Below, piece by piece: positions 13,856 through 31,105 of a DNA stretch of 64,000 nt. Under the pieces are notes generated by a model. It was given only the letters and a program-made list of their open reading frames with translations. It ran no database searches and had not been told where the DNA came from. This stretch comes from Tistrella bauzanensis. Lineage in GTDB: Bacteria; Pseudomonadota; Alphaproteobacteria; Tistrellales; Tistrellaceae. The position numbers were made by a program, and so were the translations under genes. The stretch spans positions 1 to 64,000 of the forward strand of contig NZ_BMDZ01000024.1 of NCBI RefSeq assembly GCF_014636235.1, in the 5' to 3' direction. Each line of letters opens with the position of its first letter. Within the stretch, counting starts at the first letter, position 1.

Positions 13856-14670
13856 AGCGCCACCGCGGTCGCCGTCGCCACGTTCAGGCTTTCCACCTGA
13901 TCCGAAATCGGCAGCCGCACCAGCAGGTCGCAGGTCTCGCGGGTCAGCCGGCGCAGGCCCGGCCCCTCGGCGCCCATCACCAGCGCCAGCCGGTCGGGCA
14001 GGCCGGGCGCGCGGATATCGGCCGTGGCATGGCCGTCCAGCCCCACACACCACCAGCCCAGCCGCTTCAGGTCGTCGAGCGCCCGGGCGAGATTGCCGAT
14101 CCGGATCAGCGGTACGGTTTCGAGCGTGCCGGAGGCCGCCTTGGCGAGCACAGCACTTTCCGGCGCCGCCCGGCGTTCGGTGGTGACCACGGCGACCGCC
14201 CCGAAGGCTGCGGCCGCACGCAGAATGGCGCCGACATTGTGCGGATCGGTAACCTGATCGAGCACCACGACCAGGCCGGTGCCGGAGGGTGCGCCGGCGG
14301 TCAGCGTCGCGTCAAGATCACGCTCGGGCAGGGGGGCCAGGTGCAGGGCGATGCCCTGATGGACCGCGTCCTCGCCGAAGCGGCGGTCGATATCGGCCCG
14401 CGATACGGCTTCCACGTCCAGGCCACGGCCGCGGGCCAGGGCCGCGAGCTTCGGGTCGCCTGCCGCTTCCGAGCGTTCTGCCACCATCAGACGGTGCAGG
14501 CTGCGGGCGGGGTTGGCGAGCGCCGCCTCGACCGCGTGGCGGCCATAGAACCACAGCCCGCCGCCATCGCCGCCACCCCCGCGGGGACGGTTCGGGCCGC
14601 TGCCCTGACGGCCCCGGGGGCCTGTGGATGAGCCGCTGCGTGACGGGCGATGACGATCTGGGTTTGACAT
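13744..14670 (-). CDS. rlmB: 23S rRNA 2'-O-ribose methyltransferase, SpoU/TrmH type
   Basis: A 308-residue methyltransferase of the RlmB group, which methylates G2251 of 23S rRNA with S-adenosylmethionine. An Arg/Gly-rich N-terminus (residues 1-38) precedes the substrate-binding domain (GLWFYGRHAVEAAL) and the knotted SPOUT domain. The three motifs are intact: LDQVTDPHNVGAILRAA, MGAEGPGLRRLT and LPISDQVESLNVATA. The start at 14670 has GAGG seven bases upstream. The C-terminal 30 residues after ALYALGPG are Pro/Ala repeats encoded by the shared 18-bp DNA repeat, and they overlap the histidine kinase gene tail to tail. The position directly before tRNA-Tyr/tufA, on the opposite strand, is common in alphaproteobacteria. 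Confidence 0.93.
   Translation of the reverse strand: MSNPDRHRPSRSGSSTGPRGRQGSGPNRPRGGGGDGGGLWFYGRHAVEAALANPARSLHRLMVAERSEAAGDPKLAALARGRGLDVEAVSRADIDRRFGEDAVHQGIALHLAPLPERDLDATLTAGAPSGTGLVVVLDQVTDPHNVGAILRAAAAFGAVAVVTTERRAAPESAVLAKAASGTLETVPLIRIGNLARALDDLKRLGWWCVGLDGHATADIRAPGLPDRLALVMGAEGPGLRRLTRETCDLLVRLPISDQVESLNVATATAVALYALGPGRTPLPAPTPPLGATPPLGATPSAGAKPSSA
13754..13825. repeat. 18-bp x4 repeat inside a convergent gene overlap
   Basis: Units begin at 13754, 13772, 13790 and 13808. The middle two differ at one base; the outer ones are more diverged. The block codes for Gly-Val-Ala-Pro-Ser repeats in the kinase tail and Pro-Leu-Gly-Ala-Thr repeats in the methyltransferase tail. Confidence 0.9.
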
Positions 14671-14855
14671 CGGTCCTCGGTTTGGTTACGAACGCGCTAC
14701 ACCGCGCCGGACACGGCAGGGCACCAGACGAAACGCCGCCTGATCGGGCGATGTTTCGGCCGGAACGCCAGCCGGGTCAGGCTAACCCGCAGCAATGCGG
14801 GTCGCGTCGGATCGCCGGAGTGTGTCGATGGATTGCTTGCCCTGCAACATTCCCG

Positions 14856-14883
14856 TTGACTTCTTCCCGCGAATTTCCATAGT
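14856..14883 (+). promoter_or_regulatory. Promoter of the tRNA-Tyr / tRNA-Gly / tufA transcript
   Basis: TTGACT (14856-14861), 16 bases, CATAGT (14878-14883). It gives a leader of about 28 bases to tRNA-Tyr. The rest of the spacer from 14671 contains a GCAA-loop hairpin at 14785-14802. Confidence 0.65.
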
Positions 14884-14917
14884 GCCGTCGCCAAGGCGCG
14901 GTGCAGGACGCACCCAT

Positions 14918-15003
14918 GGAGGGGTGGCCGAGCGGTCAATGGCAGCAGACTGTAAATCTGCCGGGTTTTCCCTACGTTGGTTCAAATCCAACCCCCTCCA
15001 CCA
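14918..15003 (+). tRNA. tRNA-Tyr (anticodon GUA)
   Basis: An 86-base class II tRNA with a long variable arm and encoded CCA. The acceptor stem GGAGGGG/CCCCTCC is perfect and the anticodon stem-loop is GCAGA-CTGTAAA-TCTGC. First gene of the Tyr-Gly-tufA cluster. Confidence 0.97.
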
Positions 15004-15089
15004 CTTTTCTCCTGCAGCGCAGCTTGGTCGCGGATGCAGACGCGGGGCGTGCGGACCTCTTCGCCTGAAGGGGCGCGCGTCGCGCGCGG

Positions 15090-15165
<76 letters not shown>

Positions 15166-15289
15166 AATCCCTGACGTCAGAGCCGCCCTCGCGAACATGT
15201 CTCCGGTTTCGATCGGGGGCTGGTTGCGTTTTGGGGGTCGTCTCGCGTCGTCTCAGTCGGTACAGCTCTCAAGTCGGGTTTGAGCAACG

Positions 15290-16480
15290 ATGGGCAAGGA
15301 AAAGTTCGAGCGCAGCAAGCCGCACGTGAACATCGGGACGATCGGTCACGTGGACCATGGCAAGACGACGCTGACCGCTGCGATCACGAAGGTTCTGGCG
15401 CTGACCGGTGGTGCGACCTACACGTCGTACGACTCGATCGACAAGGCGCCGGAAGAGAAGGAACGCGGCATCACGATCAACACCGCACATGTCGAGTATC
15501 AGACGGAGAACCGTCATTACGCGCATGTGGATTGCCCGGGCCATGCCGACTACGTGAAGAACATGATCACGGGTGCGGCGCAGATGGACGGCGCGATCCT
15601 GGTCGTGTCGGCGGCGGACGGCCCGATGCCGCAGACCCGCGAGCACATCCTGCTGGCGCGTCAGGTCGGCGTTCCGGCGCTGGTCGTGTTCATGAACAAG
15701 GTCGATCAGGTCGACGACGAGGAGCTTCTGGAGCTTGTGGACATGGAAGTCCGCGAGCTGCTGTCGAGCTATGATTTCCCCGGCGACGACATTCCGATCA
15801 TCATGGGCTCGGCGCTTGCCGCCATCGAAGGCCGTGACCCGGCGATCGGTGCCGACAAGATCCTTGAGCTGATGCGCGCGGTCGACGAATACATCCCGAC
15901 CCCGGATCGTCCGAAGGATCAGCCGTTCCTGATGCCGATCGAGGACGTGTTCTCGATCTCGGGTCGCGGCACGGTGGTGACCGGTCGTATCGAGCGCGGC
16001 ATCGTGAAGGTCGGCGAGGAAGTGTCGATCGTCGGTCTGCGTGACACCACGAAGACGACGGTGACCGGCGTCGAGATGTTCCGCAAACTGCTGGATCAGG
16101 GCGAGGCCGGCGACAATGTGGGCGTGCTGCTGCGCGGCACGAAGCGTGAGGATGTGGAGCGCGGCCAGGTTCTGGCCAAGCCGAACACGATCACCCCGCA
16201 CACGGAGTTCGCGGCGGAAGCCTATATCCTGACCAAGGAAGAAGGCGGTCGTCACACCCCGTTCTTCACCAACTACCGTCCGCAGTTCTACTTCCGGACC
16301 ACGGACGTGACCGGCGTGATCACGCTGCCGGAAGGCACCGAGATGGTCATGCCCGGCGACAACGTGTCGGTCATGGTCAAGCTGATCTCGCCGATCGCCA
16401 TGGATGAGGGCCTGCGCTTCGCGATCCGCGAAGGTGGCCGCACCGTCGGCGCCGGCGTCGTCGCCAAGGTCATCGCCTGA
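15290..16480 (+). CDS. tufA: Elongation factor Tu, copy A
   Basis: A 396-residue GTPase that delivers aminoacyl-tRNA to the ribosome. The P-loop GHVDHGKT is at 19-26, with switch and G-domain motifs DCPGHAD and NKVD, then beta-barrel domains 2 and 3. No good Shine-Dalgarno precedes the ATG, unlike the second copy. Comparison with tufB (33241) shows one residue change (Glu73 here, Ala73 there) and about ten base changes over the gene, so the copies are kept alike by gene conversion. It is probably cotranscribed with the upstream tRNAs and followed by a strong hairpin. Confidence 0.99.
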   Translation: MGKEKFERSKPHVNIGTIGHVDHGKTTLTAAITKVLALTGGATYTSYDSIDKAPEEKERGITINTAHVEYQTENRHYAHVDCPGHADYVKNMITGAAQMDGAILVVSAADGPMPQTREHILLARQVGVPALVVFMNKVDQVDDEELLELVDMEVRELLSSYDFPGDDIPIIMGSALAAIEGRDPAIGADKILELMRAVDEYIPTPDRPKDQPFLMPIEDVFSISGRGTVVTGRIERGIVKVGEEVSIVGLRDTTKTTVTGVEMFRKLLDQGEAGDNVGVLLRGTKREDVERGQVLAKPNTITPHTEFAAEAYILTKEEGGRHTPFFTNYRPQFYFRTTDVTGVITLPEGTEMVMPGDNVSVMVKLISPIAMDEGLRFAIREGGRTVGAGVVAKVIA

Positions 16481-16535
16481 TCGACGGTAAGATTAAGCCC
16501 GACAGGCCGTTCGCGGACCGTCGGGCCCTGGTTCT

Positions 16536-16572
16536 GCGGCCCCTGCCAGGCTTCGTGCCGGGCAGGGGCCGC
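16536..16572 (+). terminator. Strong hairpin after tufA, probable terminator
   Basis: A 12-bp perfect stem (16536-16547 with 16561-16572) has a 13-base loop that can itself pair. The following sequence has only a short CATTTC, so termination may be partial. It lies in the 362-base spacer 16481-16842 before tRNA-Trp. Confidence 0.6.
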
Positions 16573-16665
16573 GGCATTTCGGCGCGGCGGTCCAGGGATG
16601 TTCATGGCATGACGCCTGCCGTCGGCATGGCGCGCATTTCCGGGCAAAATGCTGTCGAAAGCCCC

Positions 16666-16694
16666 TCGACAAGCGGGGCATGACGCGCTAGAAG
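16666..16694 (+). promoter_or_regulatory. Promoter candidate for tRNA-Trp / secE / nusG
   Basis: TCGACA (16666-16671), 17 bases, TAGAAG (16689-16694). A start near 16701 would give a leader of about 140 bases before tRNA-Trp. Confidence 0.5.
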
Positions 16695-16842
16695 GATGGC
16701 CCGTCCGCACCTGCGGATGACGGTGATCCTTGCCCGGCTGAGACATCTGGTCTGTCGGGTGGGGATCTGTCCTTCGGGCAGGCCGTGATCTTTGAAGGGC
16801 GCGATGTGTCCGGGCAACCGGGTGCGATCCGCGCGGCGGTGT

Positions 16843-16917
16843 AGGAGTGTAGCTCAATGGTAGAGCACCGGTCTCCAAAACCGGGGGCTGGGGGTTCGAG
16901 TCCCTCCACTCCTGCCA
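16843..16917 (+). tRNA. tRNA-Trp (anticodon CCA)
   Basis: A 75-base cloverleaf with encoded CCA. Acceptor AGGAGTG/CACTCCT, anticodon stem-loop CCGGT-CTCCAAA-ACCGG, T-loop TTCGAGT. It stands immediately before secE, the usual alphaproteobacterial arrangement. Confidence 0.97.
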
Positions 16918-16995
16918 TCCTTGTCGTCCGTGCGTGCGTGCGCCTGACCTCACGGCCGTCGATCTGATCGGCGGCAGATCCGGAACAGAGTAGCC

Positions 16996-17193
16996 ATGGC
17001 CAAGACATCCCCCGGCGAATTCGTGCGCCAGGTTCGTCAGGAAGCGCGCCGCGTGACCTGGCCGACCCGCAAGGAAACGCTGATCACCACCGCCACCGTC
17101 TTCGTGATGGTGTTCGTCGCGGCGATGTTCTTCTTCGCCGCCGATCAGGTGATCGCCTGGGGCGTGCGGTTGATTCTCGGCCTCGGCGCCTGA
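16996..17193 (+). CDS. secE: Preprotein translocase subunit SecE
   Basis: A 65-residue short-form SecE with one transmembrane helix (about 34-58). The amphipathic, basic N-terminal part has the conserved [16 protein letters not shown], in which RRVTWP is diagnostic. It clamps SecY in the inner-membrane SecYEG channel; SecY is encoded at 44179. The short form lacks the two extra helices of E. coli SecE, as is normal in this class. nusG follows after 20 bases. Confidence 0.97.
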   Translation: MAKTSPGEFVRQVRQEARRVTWPTRKETLITTATVFVMVFVAAMFFFAADQVIAWGVRLILGLGA

Positions 17194-17213
17194 CCTTCAT
17201 CGGAGACGGCACC

Positions 17214-17747
17214 ATGGCGAGCAACTGGTACATCATCCACGTCTATTCGGGCTTCGAGAAGAAGGTCGCCCAGTCGATCCGCGAACAGGCTGTCCGCAAG
17301 GGCATGGAAGGTCTGCTCGAAGAGGTCCTGGTGCCGTCCGAGGATATCGTCGAAGTCCGCCGCGGCGTGAAGGTCAACACCGAGCGGAAGTTCTTCCCCG
17401 GCTATGTGCTGGTGAAGATGGAGCTGACCGACGACACCTGGCATCTGGTCAAGGACACCCCGAAGGTGACCGGCTTCCTGGGCGGCGGCGGCACCCGCCC
17501 GGTGCCGATCACCCAGGCGGAAGCCGACCGGATCATCAATCAGGTCAAGGAAGGCGTCGAGCGCCCGAAGCCGTCGATCACCTTCGAGATCGGCGAGCAG
17601 GTCCGGGTCTCGGACGGCCCCTTCACCTCGTTCAACGGTGTCGTCGAGGATGTCGACGACGAGCGGTCGCGGCTCAAGGTCGCCGTGTCGATCTTTGGTC
17701 GTTCGACCCCGGTGGAACTGGAATTCTCTCAGGTCGAGAAGGTCTGA
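17214..17747 (+). CDS. nusG: Transcription elongation/termination factor NusG
   Basis: A 177-residue protein. The N-terminal NGN domain ([18 protein letters not shown] at the start, [11 protein letters not shown] near 62) binds the clamp of RNA polymerase. The C-terminal KOW domain (about 125-177; [19 protein letters not shown]) binds NusE (S10) or Rho. It couples transcription to translation and is cotranscribed with secE. Confidence 0.98.
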   Translation: MASNWYIIHVYSGFEKKVAQSIREQAVRKGMEGLLEEVLVPSEDIVEVRRGVKVNTERKFFPGYVLVKMELTDDTWHLVKDTPKVTGFLGGGGTRPVPITQAEADRIINQVKEGVERPKPSITFEIGEQVRVSDGPFTSFNGVVEDVDDERSRLKVAVSIFGRSTPVELEFSQVEKV

Positions 17748-17805
17748 GGCGAGAGCCAGACAACAAATTTCGGGCGAGGCGGGGCCGCAAGGCGCTGCGT
17801 CGCCC

Positions 17806-17856
17806 GCATCCGTTCGGCCCCGACGGGGCCGGCATCCGTCTGGCCCGCAGGGGCCG
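17806..17856. repeat. 26/25-bp imperfect direct repeat in the nusG-rplK spacer
   Basis: 17806-17831 and 17832-17856 both begin GCATCCGT and end GGGGCCG, and each can form a small GGCCC/GGGCC hairpin. They lie in the leader of the L11-L1 genes, where L1 feedback control is known in other bacteria. A role in that is only a possibility. Confidence 0.55.
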
Positions 17857-17930
17857 GCGGCGACCATCAGCGGGAGGTCCGGCCAGGGCCTGCGACCGCT
17901 ACCCCTGTCTGACAAGAAGGGTCCAGACAC

Positions 17931-18359
17931 ATGGCAAAGAAGATTACCGGCTATGTCCGGCTTCAGGTGCCGGCCGGCAAGGCGAACCCCTCGCCGCCGA
18001 TCGGCCCCGCGCTGGGTCAGCGCGGCCTGAACATCATGGAGTTCTGCAAGGCGTTCAACGCGCAGACCCAGGGTATGGAAGTCGGCATGCCGATCCCGGT
18101 GGTCATCACGGCCTTCCAGGACCGCAGCTTCACCTTCATTATGAAGAAGCCGCCGGTTTCCTACTACATCAAGAAGGCCGCCGGCATTTCCAAGGGCGGT
18201 GCCACCCCCGGCAAGGCCGAGGCCGGTTCCATCACTCTGGAGCAGATCGCCAAGATCGCCGAGGAGAAGATGGTCGACCTGAACGCGACCGATCTCGACG
18301 GCGCGGTTCAGATGGTGAAGGGCTCGGCCCGTTCCATGGGCCTCGTGGTGGTGGAGTGA
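17931..18359 (+). CDS. rplK: 50S ribosomal protein L11
   Basis: 142 residues, the usual length. The N-terminal domain carries [17 protein letters not shown], the proline-rich site contacted by elongation factors and thiostrepton. The C-terminal domain binds the GTPase-associated rRNA region. A GGAGG ribosome site is not obvious near the ATG; the start is set by homology. The next gene follows after four bases. Confidence 0.98.
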   Translation: MAKKITGYVRLQVPAGKANPSPPIGPALGQRGLNIMEFCKAFNAQTQGMEVGMPIPVVITAFQDRSFTFIMKKPPVSYYIKKAAGISKGGATPGKAEAGSITLEQIAKIAEEKMVDLNATDLDGAVQMVKGSARSMGLVVVE

Positions 18360-18363
18360 TCTG

Positions 18364-19089
18364 ATGGCGTTCCACGGCAAGCGACTGAAGCAGGCCCGCG
18401 CGACCGTCGACCGTGAGACCCTCTACGGGCTCGACGCGGCGGTGGCGATGGTGAAGGCCAATGCGTCCGCGAAGTTCGACGAGACCGTCGAGGTTGCGGT
18501 CGGCCTGGGTGTTGACCCGCGCCATGCCGACCAGATGGTCCGTGGCGTGGTGCTGCTGCCCAACGGCACCGGCAAGAGCGTCCGCGTGGCGGTGTTTGCC
18601 CGCGGCGACAAGGCGGAAGAGGCCCGTGCGGCCGGCGCTGACGTCGTCGGTGCGGAAGATCTGGCCGAAGAGATCCTCGGCGGCAAGATCGACTTCGAGC
18701 GCGCGATCGCGACCCCGGACATGATGCCGATCGTCGGCCGTCTGGGCCGCGTTCTCGGCCCCCGCGGTCTGATGCCGAACCCGAAGCTCGGCACGGTCAC
18801 CCCGAACGTCGCCGATGCGGTCAAGGCCGCCAAGGCTGGCCAGGTTGAATTCCGCGTCGAGAAGGCCGGCATCATCCATGGCGGCGTCGGCAAGGCGAGC
18901 TTCGACGAGGCCGCCCTGATCCAGAACATCCGCGCCTTCGTGGATGCGCTGGTCAAGGCCAAGCCGACCGGCGCCAAGGGCACCTATCTCCGCCGGGTGG
19001 CGCTCAGCTCCACCATGGGCCCGGGTGTCCGTGTCGACGTGGCCAATTTCTCGACCCAGCATGATCCGCGCGGCGGCAACGCCGCCTGA
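18364..19089 (+). CDS. rplA: 50S ribosomal protein L1
   Basis: 241 residues. L1 forms the mobile stalk at the ribosomal exit site and in many bacteria represses its own operon by binding the rplK leader. The conserved block [19 protein letters not shown] and the final GPGVRVDVA region are intact. It is translated together with rplK. Confidence 0.98.
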   Translation: MAFHGKRLKQARATVDRETLYGLDAAVAMVKANASAKFDETVEVAVGLGVDPRHADQMVRGVVLLPNGTGKSVRVAVFARGDKAEEARAAGADVVGAEDLAEEILGGKIDFERAIATPDMMPIVGRLGRVLGPRGLMPNPKLGTVTPNVADAVKAAKAGQVEFRVEKAGIIHGGVGKASFDEAALIQNIRAFVDALVKAKPTGAKGTYLRRVALSSTMGPGVRVDVANFSTQHDPRGGNAA

Positions 19090-19179
19090 TCACGACTGAT
19101 CTGCCGTGCGGTGGTATCCAGCCCGCCGCACGGCACGCGTTTCCGCCGGCCGTTGATCTTTCGGGATCGGCTGCTGGCG

Positions 19180-19262
19180 ACCAGAGACCGTCCTGTCCGA
19201 GACGGCAGGTGCCCCGGGTAACCGGGGCCTAAAGGGGGCGACCCCGCCTGTCCAGACGGCGA
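19180..19262 (+). promoter_or_regulatory. L10-leader-like RNA in front of rplJ
   Basis: The 367-base spacer 19090-19456 contains CCGAGACGGCAGG followed by a 7-bp stem with a GTAA loop (19211-19228), CCTAAA, and a return strand CCTGTCCAGACGG. This is the arrangement of the L10(L12)4-binding leader (ribosomal protein L10 leader), which controls translation of rplJL by product feedback. The match is by eye. No other gene is seen in the spacer. Confidence 0.6.
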
Positions 19263-19456
19263 GAAATCGATCCGGCACGGCCCGTCTACACGGCCGATCC
19301 GGGCGGTTCGCAAACTCGCGGCAGGTGCGGACGGTGCCGCAAGGCACCACCGAGCCGTGATGCAGCCAGCCATGTCACCCCCCGCCGGGCATCTGCCGGG
19401 CGGGACGGGGCAGGGGGACGCCGCATCACATGGTAACCCACACGCGGAGACGAACC

Positions 19457-19978
19457 GTGGATCGTGCAAGCAAGGAAGAGCTGGTCGCCCAACTGCGCCA
19501 GTCCTTCACGTCCGCGGGCGTCGTGGTGGTGACCCATTACCGGGGCCTGACGGTGGCTGAGTCCACCCGGCTGCGGCTTGGGATGCGTGAAGTCGGCGCA
19601 TCCTTCAAGGTCACCAAGAACACGCTCGCCCGCCTGGCACTCCAGGGAACGGCTTTCGAGGACATCACCCCGCTGTTCAACGGTCCGACCGCCATTGCGG
19701 TGTCGGCGGATCCGGTGGCAGCGGCCAAGGCCGTGATGAAGTTCGCCAAGACCAACGACAAGCTCGTGGTCGTCGGCGGCGGCATCATCGGTCAGTCCCT
19801 CGACGCCGCCGGCATCAAGGCCCTCGCGGACCTGCCGTCGCTCGACGAACTGCGCGGCAAGCTCATCGGTGTGCTTCAGGCACCGGCAAGCCGCATCGTC
19901 GGTGTGCTGCAGGCCCCCGGCGCCCAGGTCGCCCGGGTCCTCAAGGCCTATGCCGAGAAGGACCAGGAGGCAGCCTGA
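19457..19978 (+). CDS. rplJ: 50S ribosomal protein L10
   Basis: 173 residues from the GTG at 19457 (VDRASKEELV), which has GGAGA eight bases upstream and gives the family length. An ATG 27 bases earlier adds a basic, non-homologous stretch. The N-terminal rRNA-binding domain (KNTLARLAL near 50) is followed by the C-terminal helix that carries two or three L7/L12 dimers. Probably autoregulated through the leader at 19180-19262. Confidence 0.97.
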   Translation: MDRASKEELVAQLRQSFTSAGVVVVTHYRGLTVAESTRLRLGMREVGASFKVTKNTLARLALQGTAFEDITPLFNGPTAIAVSADPVAAAKAVMKFAKTNDKLVVVGGGIIGQSLDAAGIKALADLPSLDELRGKLIGVLQAPASRIVGVLQAPGAQVARVLKAYAEKDQEAA

Positions 19979-20119
19979 TTGTCAGGCAGCCTTTCCCCGG
20001 ACGTACAGACATCATCATGACCAGCCGCCATCACGGCGCATATGGACCGGCAGCCCCGCGGCGCCGGACCCTGGCTCTGACGGCTGGATCACCCGGATCG
20101 AAGTTCAGGAGTTACGAAA

Positions 20120-20491
20120 ATGGCCGATCTCAATCGCCTTGTTGACGAGCTGTCCGCCCTCACCGTGATCGAGGCCGCCGAGCTGTCGAAGCTGCTCGAA
20201 GAGAAGTGGGGCGTGTCCGCCGCGGCCCCGGTCGCCGCCGTCGCCGCCGTCGCCGAGGCCGCGGCCCCGGTCGAGGAGAAGACCGAGTTCGACGTGATCC
20301 TCACCGACGCCGGTGACAAGAAGATCAACGTCATCAAGGAAGTCCGCGCCATCACCGGCCTTGGCCTGAAGGAAGCCAAGGATCTGGTCGAAGGCGCGCC
20401 GAAGGCGGTGAAGGAAGCGGTGACCAAGGACGAAGCCGCTGCCATCAAGAAGAAGCTGGAAGAGGCCGGTGCCAAGGTCGACGTGAAGTAA
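20120..20491 (+). CDS. rplL: 50S ribosomal protein L7/L12
   Basis: 123 residues. An N-terminal dimerisation helix pair ([17 protein letters not shown]), an Ala/Val-rich hinge (residues 36-53) and the C-terminal factor-binding domain ([24 protein letters not shown]) are all present. The AGGAG ribosome site is strong, as expected for the multicopy stalk protein. The 141-base gap to rplJ contains no gene. Confidence 0.98.
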   Translation: MADLNRLVDELSALTVIEAAELSKLLEEKWGVSAAAPVAAVAAVAEAAAPVEEKTEFDVILTDAGDKKINVIKEVRAITGLGLKEAKDLVEGAPKAVKEAVTKDEAAAIKKKLEEAGAKVDVK

Positions 20492-21186
20492 TCACGCCGG
20501 TTTGCGTACCGCTCCTTCGGAGCGATCCGGCCGCCGGTCTTCATCGACCGGCGGCCGCCGCGCCGCCCGATCCCGGTTCCGGGGCGGGCGGCGTTGCCTT
20601 GCCCGCACCTCAGGCCGGCCGAGGCGCCAGCGGCAGATGGCCGTCCCCGGATGTGGTCGCCGGTCCCTTCTTGTGGGGCGGTTGAGGCTTTGCAGAAAAT
20701 GCTTCCATCCCAGGGGTGGTTCGGGTATGTTTCCAGGCTCGCAAGTAGTGACAGGCAGCTTTGGCACCGCGGCAGGCTGGACTCAAACGGCATCTACTTA
20801 CGGGTTTCATCGGGCGTCATGCGGGATCCGGCATGGCGCCGCAACCGCTTGCGTATCGGCCAACGGGAAACCGGCGGCGACATGCAGGCGATCGTCCCTC
20901 GGCGGAGGACGCGATCCCGTCATGGGCGGGCACGCAACGGGACTTGATGATGGATGGCTGGTCGGCTCATCGCGACGTGCGCATGCATGTCGGCGAGTGC
21001 CGGCCGTTTTCGTCAGCCAGGGACTGTCCGACGGTCTGCCCGACGCAGTCCGACTGCCTTAGAGGGCGATGAGTGCTGGATCGACCGATCGGGGATGGCC
21101 GGATATATGCCGGGATCCCGCGATCGGGGCGAGCGCATGAATTGACGGCGCTGACGCCGTAGAAAAACGGTTCGAGAGGAACGACG
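20492..21186. other. 695-base rplL-rpoB spacer without a supported gene
   Basis: Open frames exist here but none has a ribosome site, usable start and family pattern together. Visible structures are the hairpin at 20529-20556, a 6-bp inverted pair GGACTG/CAGTCC (21021-21026, 21046-21051), and a small CTGA-loop hairpin (21145-21160) just before the rpoB ribosome site. The spacer is long compared with the few hundred bases usual here and may hold an internal promoter or attenuator. No good -35/-10 pair was found. Confidence 0.6.
20529..20556 (+). terminator. 11-bp hairpin, likely attenuator or processing site
   Basis: GGCCGCCGGTC (20529-20539) pairs perfectly with 20546-20556 around TTCATC. 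No U-run follows, so it may be a partial attenuator between rplL and rpoB, or an RNase III site as known for this junction in E. coli. Confidence 0.5.
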
Positions 21187-29657
<8,471 letters not shown>

Positions 29658-29706
29658 CGGCCGGAAGGCCCATGACGCCCCGCAAGGGTGCCATGACCTG
29701 ATCGAG

Positions 29707-29752
29707 GCGACCCCGCCTGCCCCCGACCCGTTCGGGCGGCCGGCGGGGTCGC
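29707..29752 (+). terminator. Hairpin terminator candidate after rpoC
   Basis: GCGACCCCGCC (29707-29717) pairs with 29742-29752; the loop can form a further small stem. Only TTCATG follows, so it is a weak intrinsic or Rho-assisted terminator. It lies in the 562-base spacer 29634-30195, which otherwise holds the rpsL promoter and leader. Confidence 0.5.
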
Positions 29753-29946
29753 TTCATGTGCGGGGCAGGCGCGGGGGCGGCGAAGACCGGGGCGGCGAGG
29801 ACAGCCTGCATTGCGGATGACGCAGGGGGCGCATGCATCCGGAGGGTTGATGAGGGGGCCGGCGGGATTTATCCGGCGCCATTCCCGCACGATCCCTGAG
29901 GATTCCGCCAAGACCCGGAAACCCTTGCAGGTCAAGCCTTTTGGGG

Positions 29947-29975
29947 TTGACCAATGGAGGGGGCGCAACTAGTAT
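29947..29975 (+). promoter_or_regulatory. Near-consensus sigma-70 promoter of the str operon
   Basis: TTGACC (29947-29952), 17 bases, TAGTAT (29970-29975). The expected start near 29982 gives a leader of about 214 bases before rpsL. Confidence 0.8.
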
Positions 29976-30083
29976 GCGCGCTCACTTCGGGAGCTGGCGT
30001 GTGGGCTCCGAAGACGCTGCGTCTCTGACGCGGCACATCATACAGCACCGTCCATGCCGTAGGGGCCGGCGAAGACAGCCCCC

Positions 30084-30172
30084 GGAAGGCAAAGCCTTTT
30101 CCGAGCCGGCATTTGTGCCGTTGGCGGAAAAGAGGCTCTGCCCTCCGATCGTTTTTGTGTGGCCGCAAGGCC
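30084..30172 (+). promoter_or_regulatory. Structured rpsL leader with attenuator-like hairpin
   Basis: A long interrupted stem joins 30084-30102 with 30126-30146 (GGAAGGCA/TGCCCTCC, AGCC/GGCT, TTTTCC/GGAAAA) and encloses a small hairpin (30107-30120). TTTTT follows at 30152-30156. A GCAA-loop hairpin GGCC/GGCC (30161-30172) comes next, 23 bases before the rpsL start. The order stem then U-run resembles a transcription attenuator. No leader peptide with a usable start and stop was found. Confidence 0.5.
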
Positions 30173-30195
30173 AAAAGTTTAGCGGGACCGATTGG

Positions 30196-30567
30196 ATGCC
30201 CACAATCAATCAGCTGATCCGCAAGCCGCGCCTGGCGCCGGTGGATCGGAACAAGGTGCCTGCCCTTGAGGCATGCCCCCAGAAGCGTGGTGTCTGCACC
30301 CGCGTGTACACCACCACCCCGAAGAAGCCGAACTCGGCGCTTCGTAAGGTGGCGCGCGTGCGCCTGACCAACAGCTTCGAGGTCACGAGCTACATTCCGG
30401 GTGAAGGCCACAACCTTCAGGAACACTCGGTCGTGCTGATCCGCGGCGGTCGCGTCAAGGACCTTCCCGGCGTGCGCTACCACATCCTTCGCGGCACGCT
30501 GGATACCCAGGGCGTCAAGAATCGTCGTCAGCGTCGTTCGAAGTACGGCGCGAAGCGGCCGAAGTAA
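30196..30567 (+). CDS. rpsL: 30S ribosomal protein S12
   Basis: 123 residues from the ATG at 30196 ([12 protein letters not shown]); a longer upstream open frame is leader sequence. S12 lies at the decoding centre. The streptomycin-related residues are of the sensitive type: Lys43-Lys44 in [12 protein letters not shown], and Lys88 and Pro91 in [12 protein letters not shown]. First gene of rpsL-rpsG-fusA-tufB. Confidence 0.99.
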   Translation: MPTINQLIRKPRLAPVDRNKVPALEACPQKRGVCTRVYTTTPKKPNSALRKVARVRLTNSFEVTSYIPGEGHNLQEHSVVLIRGGRVKDLPGVRYHILRGTLDTQGVKNRRQRRSKYGAKRPK

Positions 30568-31062
<495 letters not shown>

Positions 31063-31105
31063 CGGGTCGGCCGTCTCTTAAACCCCCAGTTTCCTGGACG
31101 CGAAC

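Noticed and set aside
20502-21072. Open frames of 100-186 codons in the rplL-rpoB spacer
   Set aside because: No ribosome site, no GC3 pattern and no family resemblance; they overlap one another in different frames.
29941-30195. An 85-residue N-terminal extension of S12
   Set aside because: The reading starts inside the promoter and crosses the structured leader; S12 has a fixed length and start (MPTINQL).
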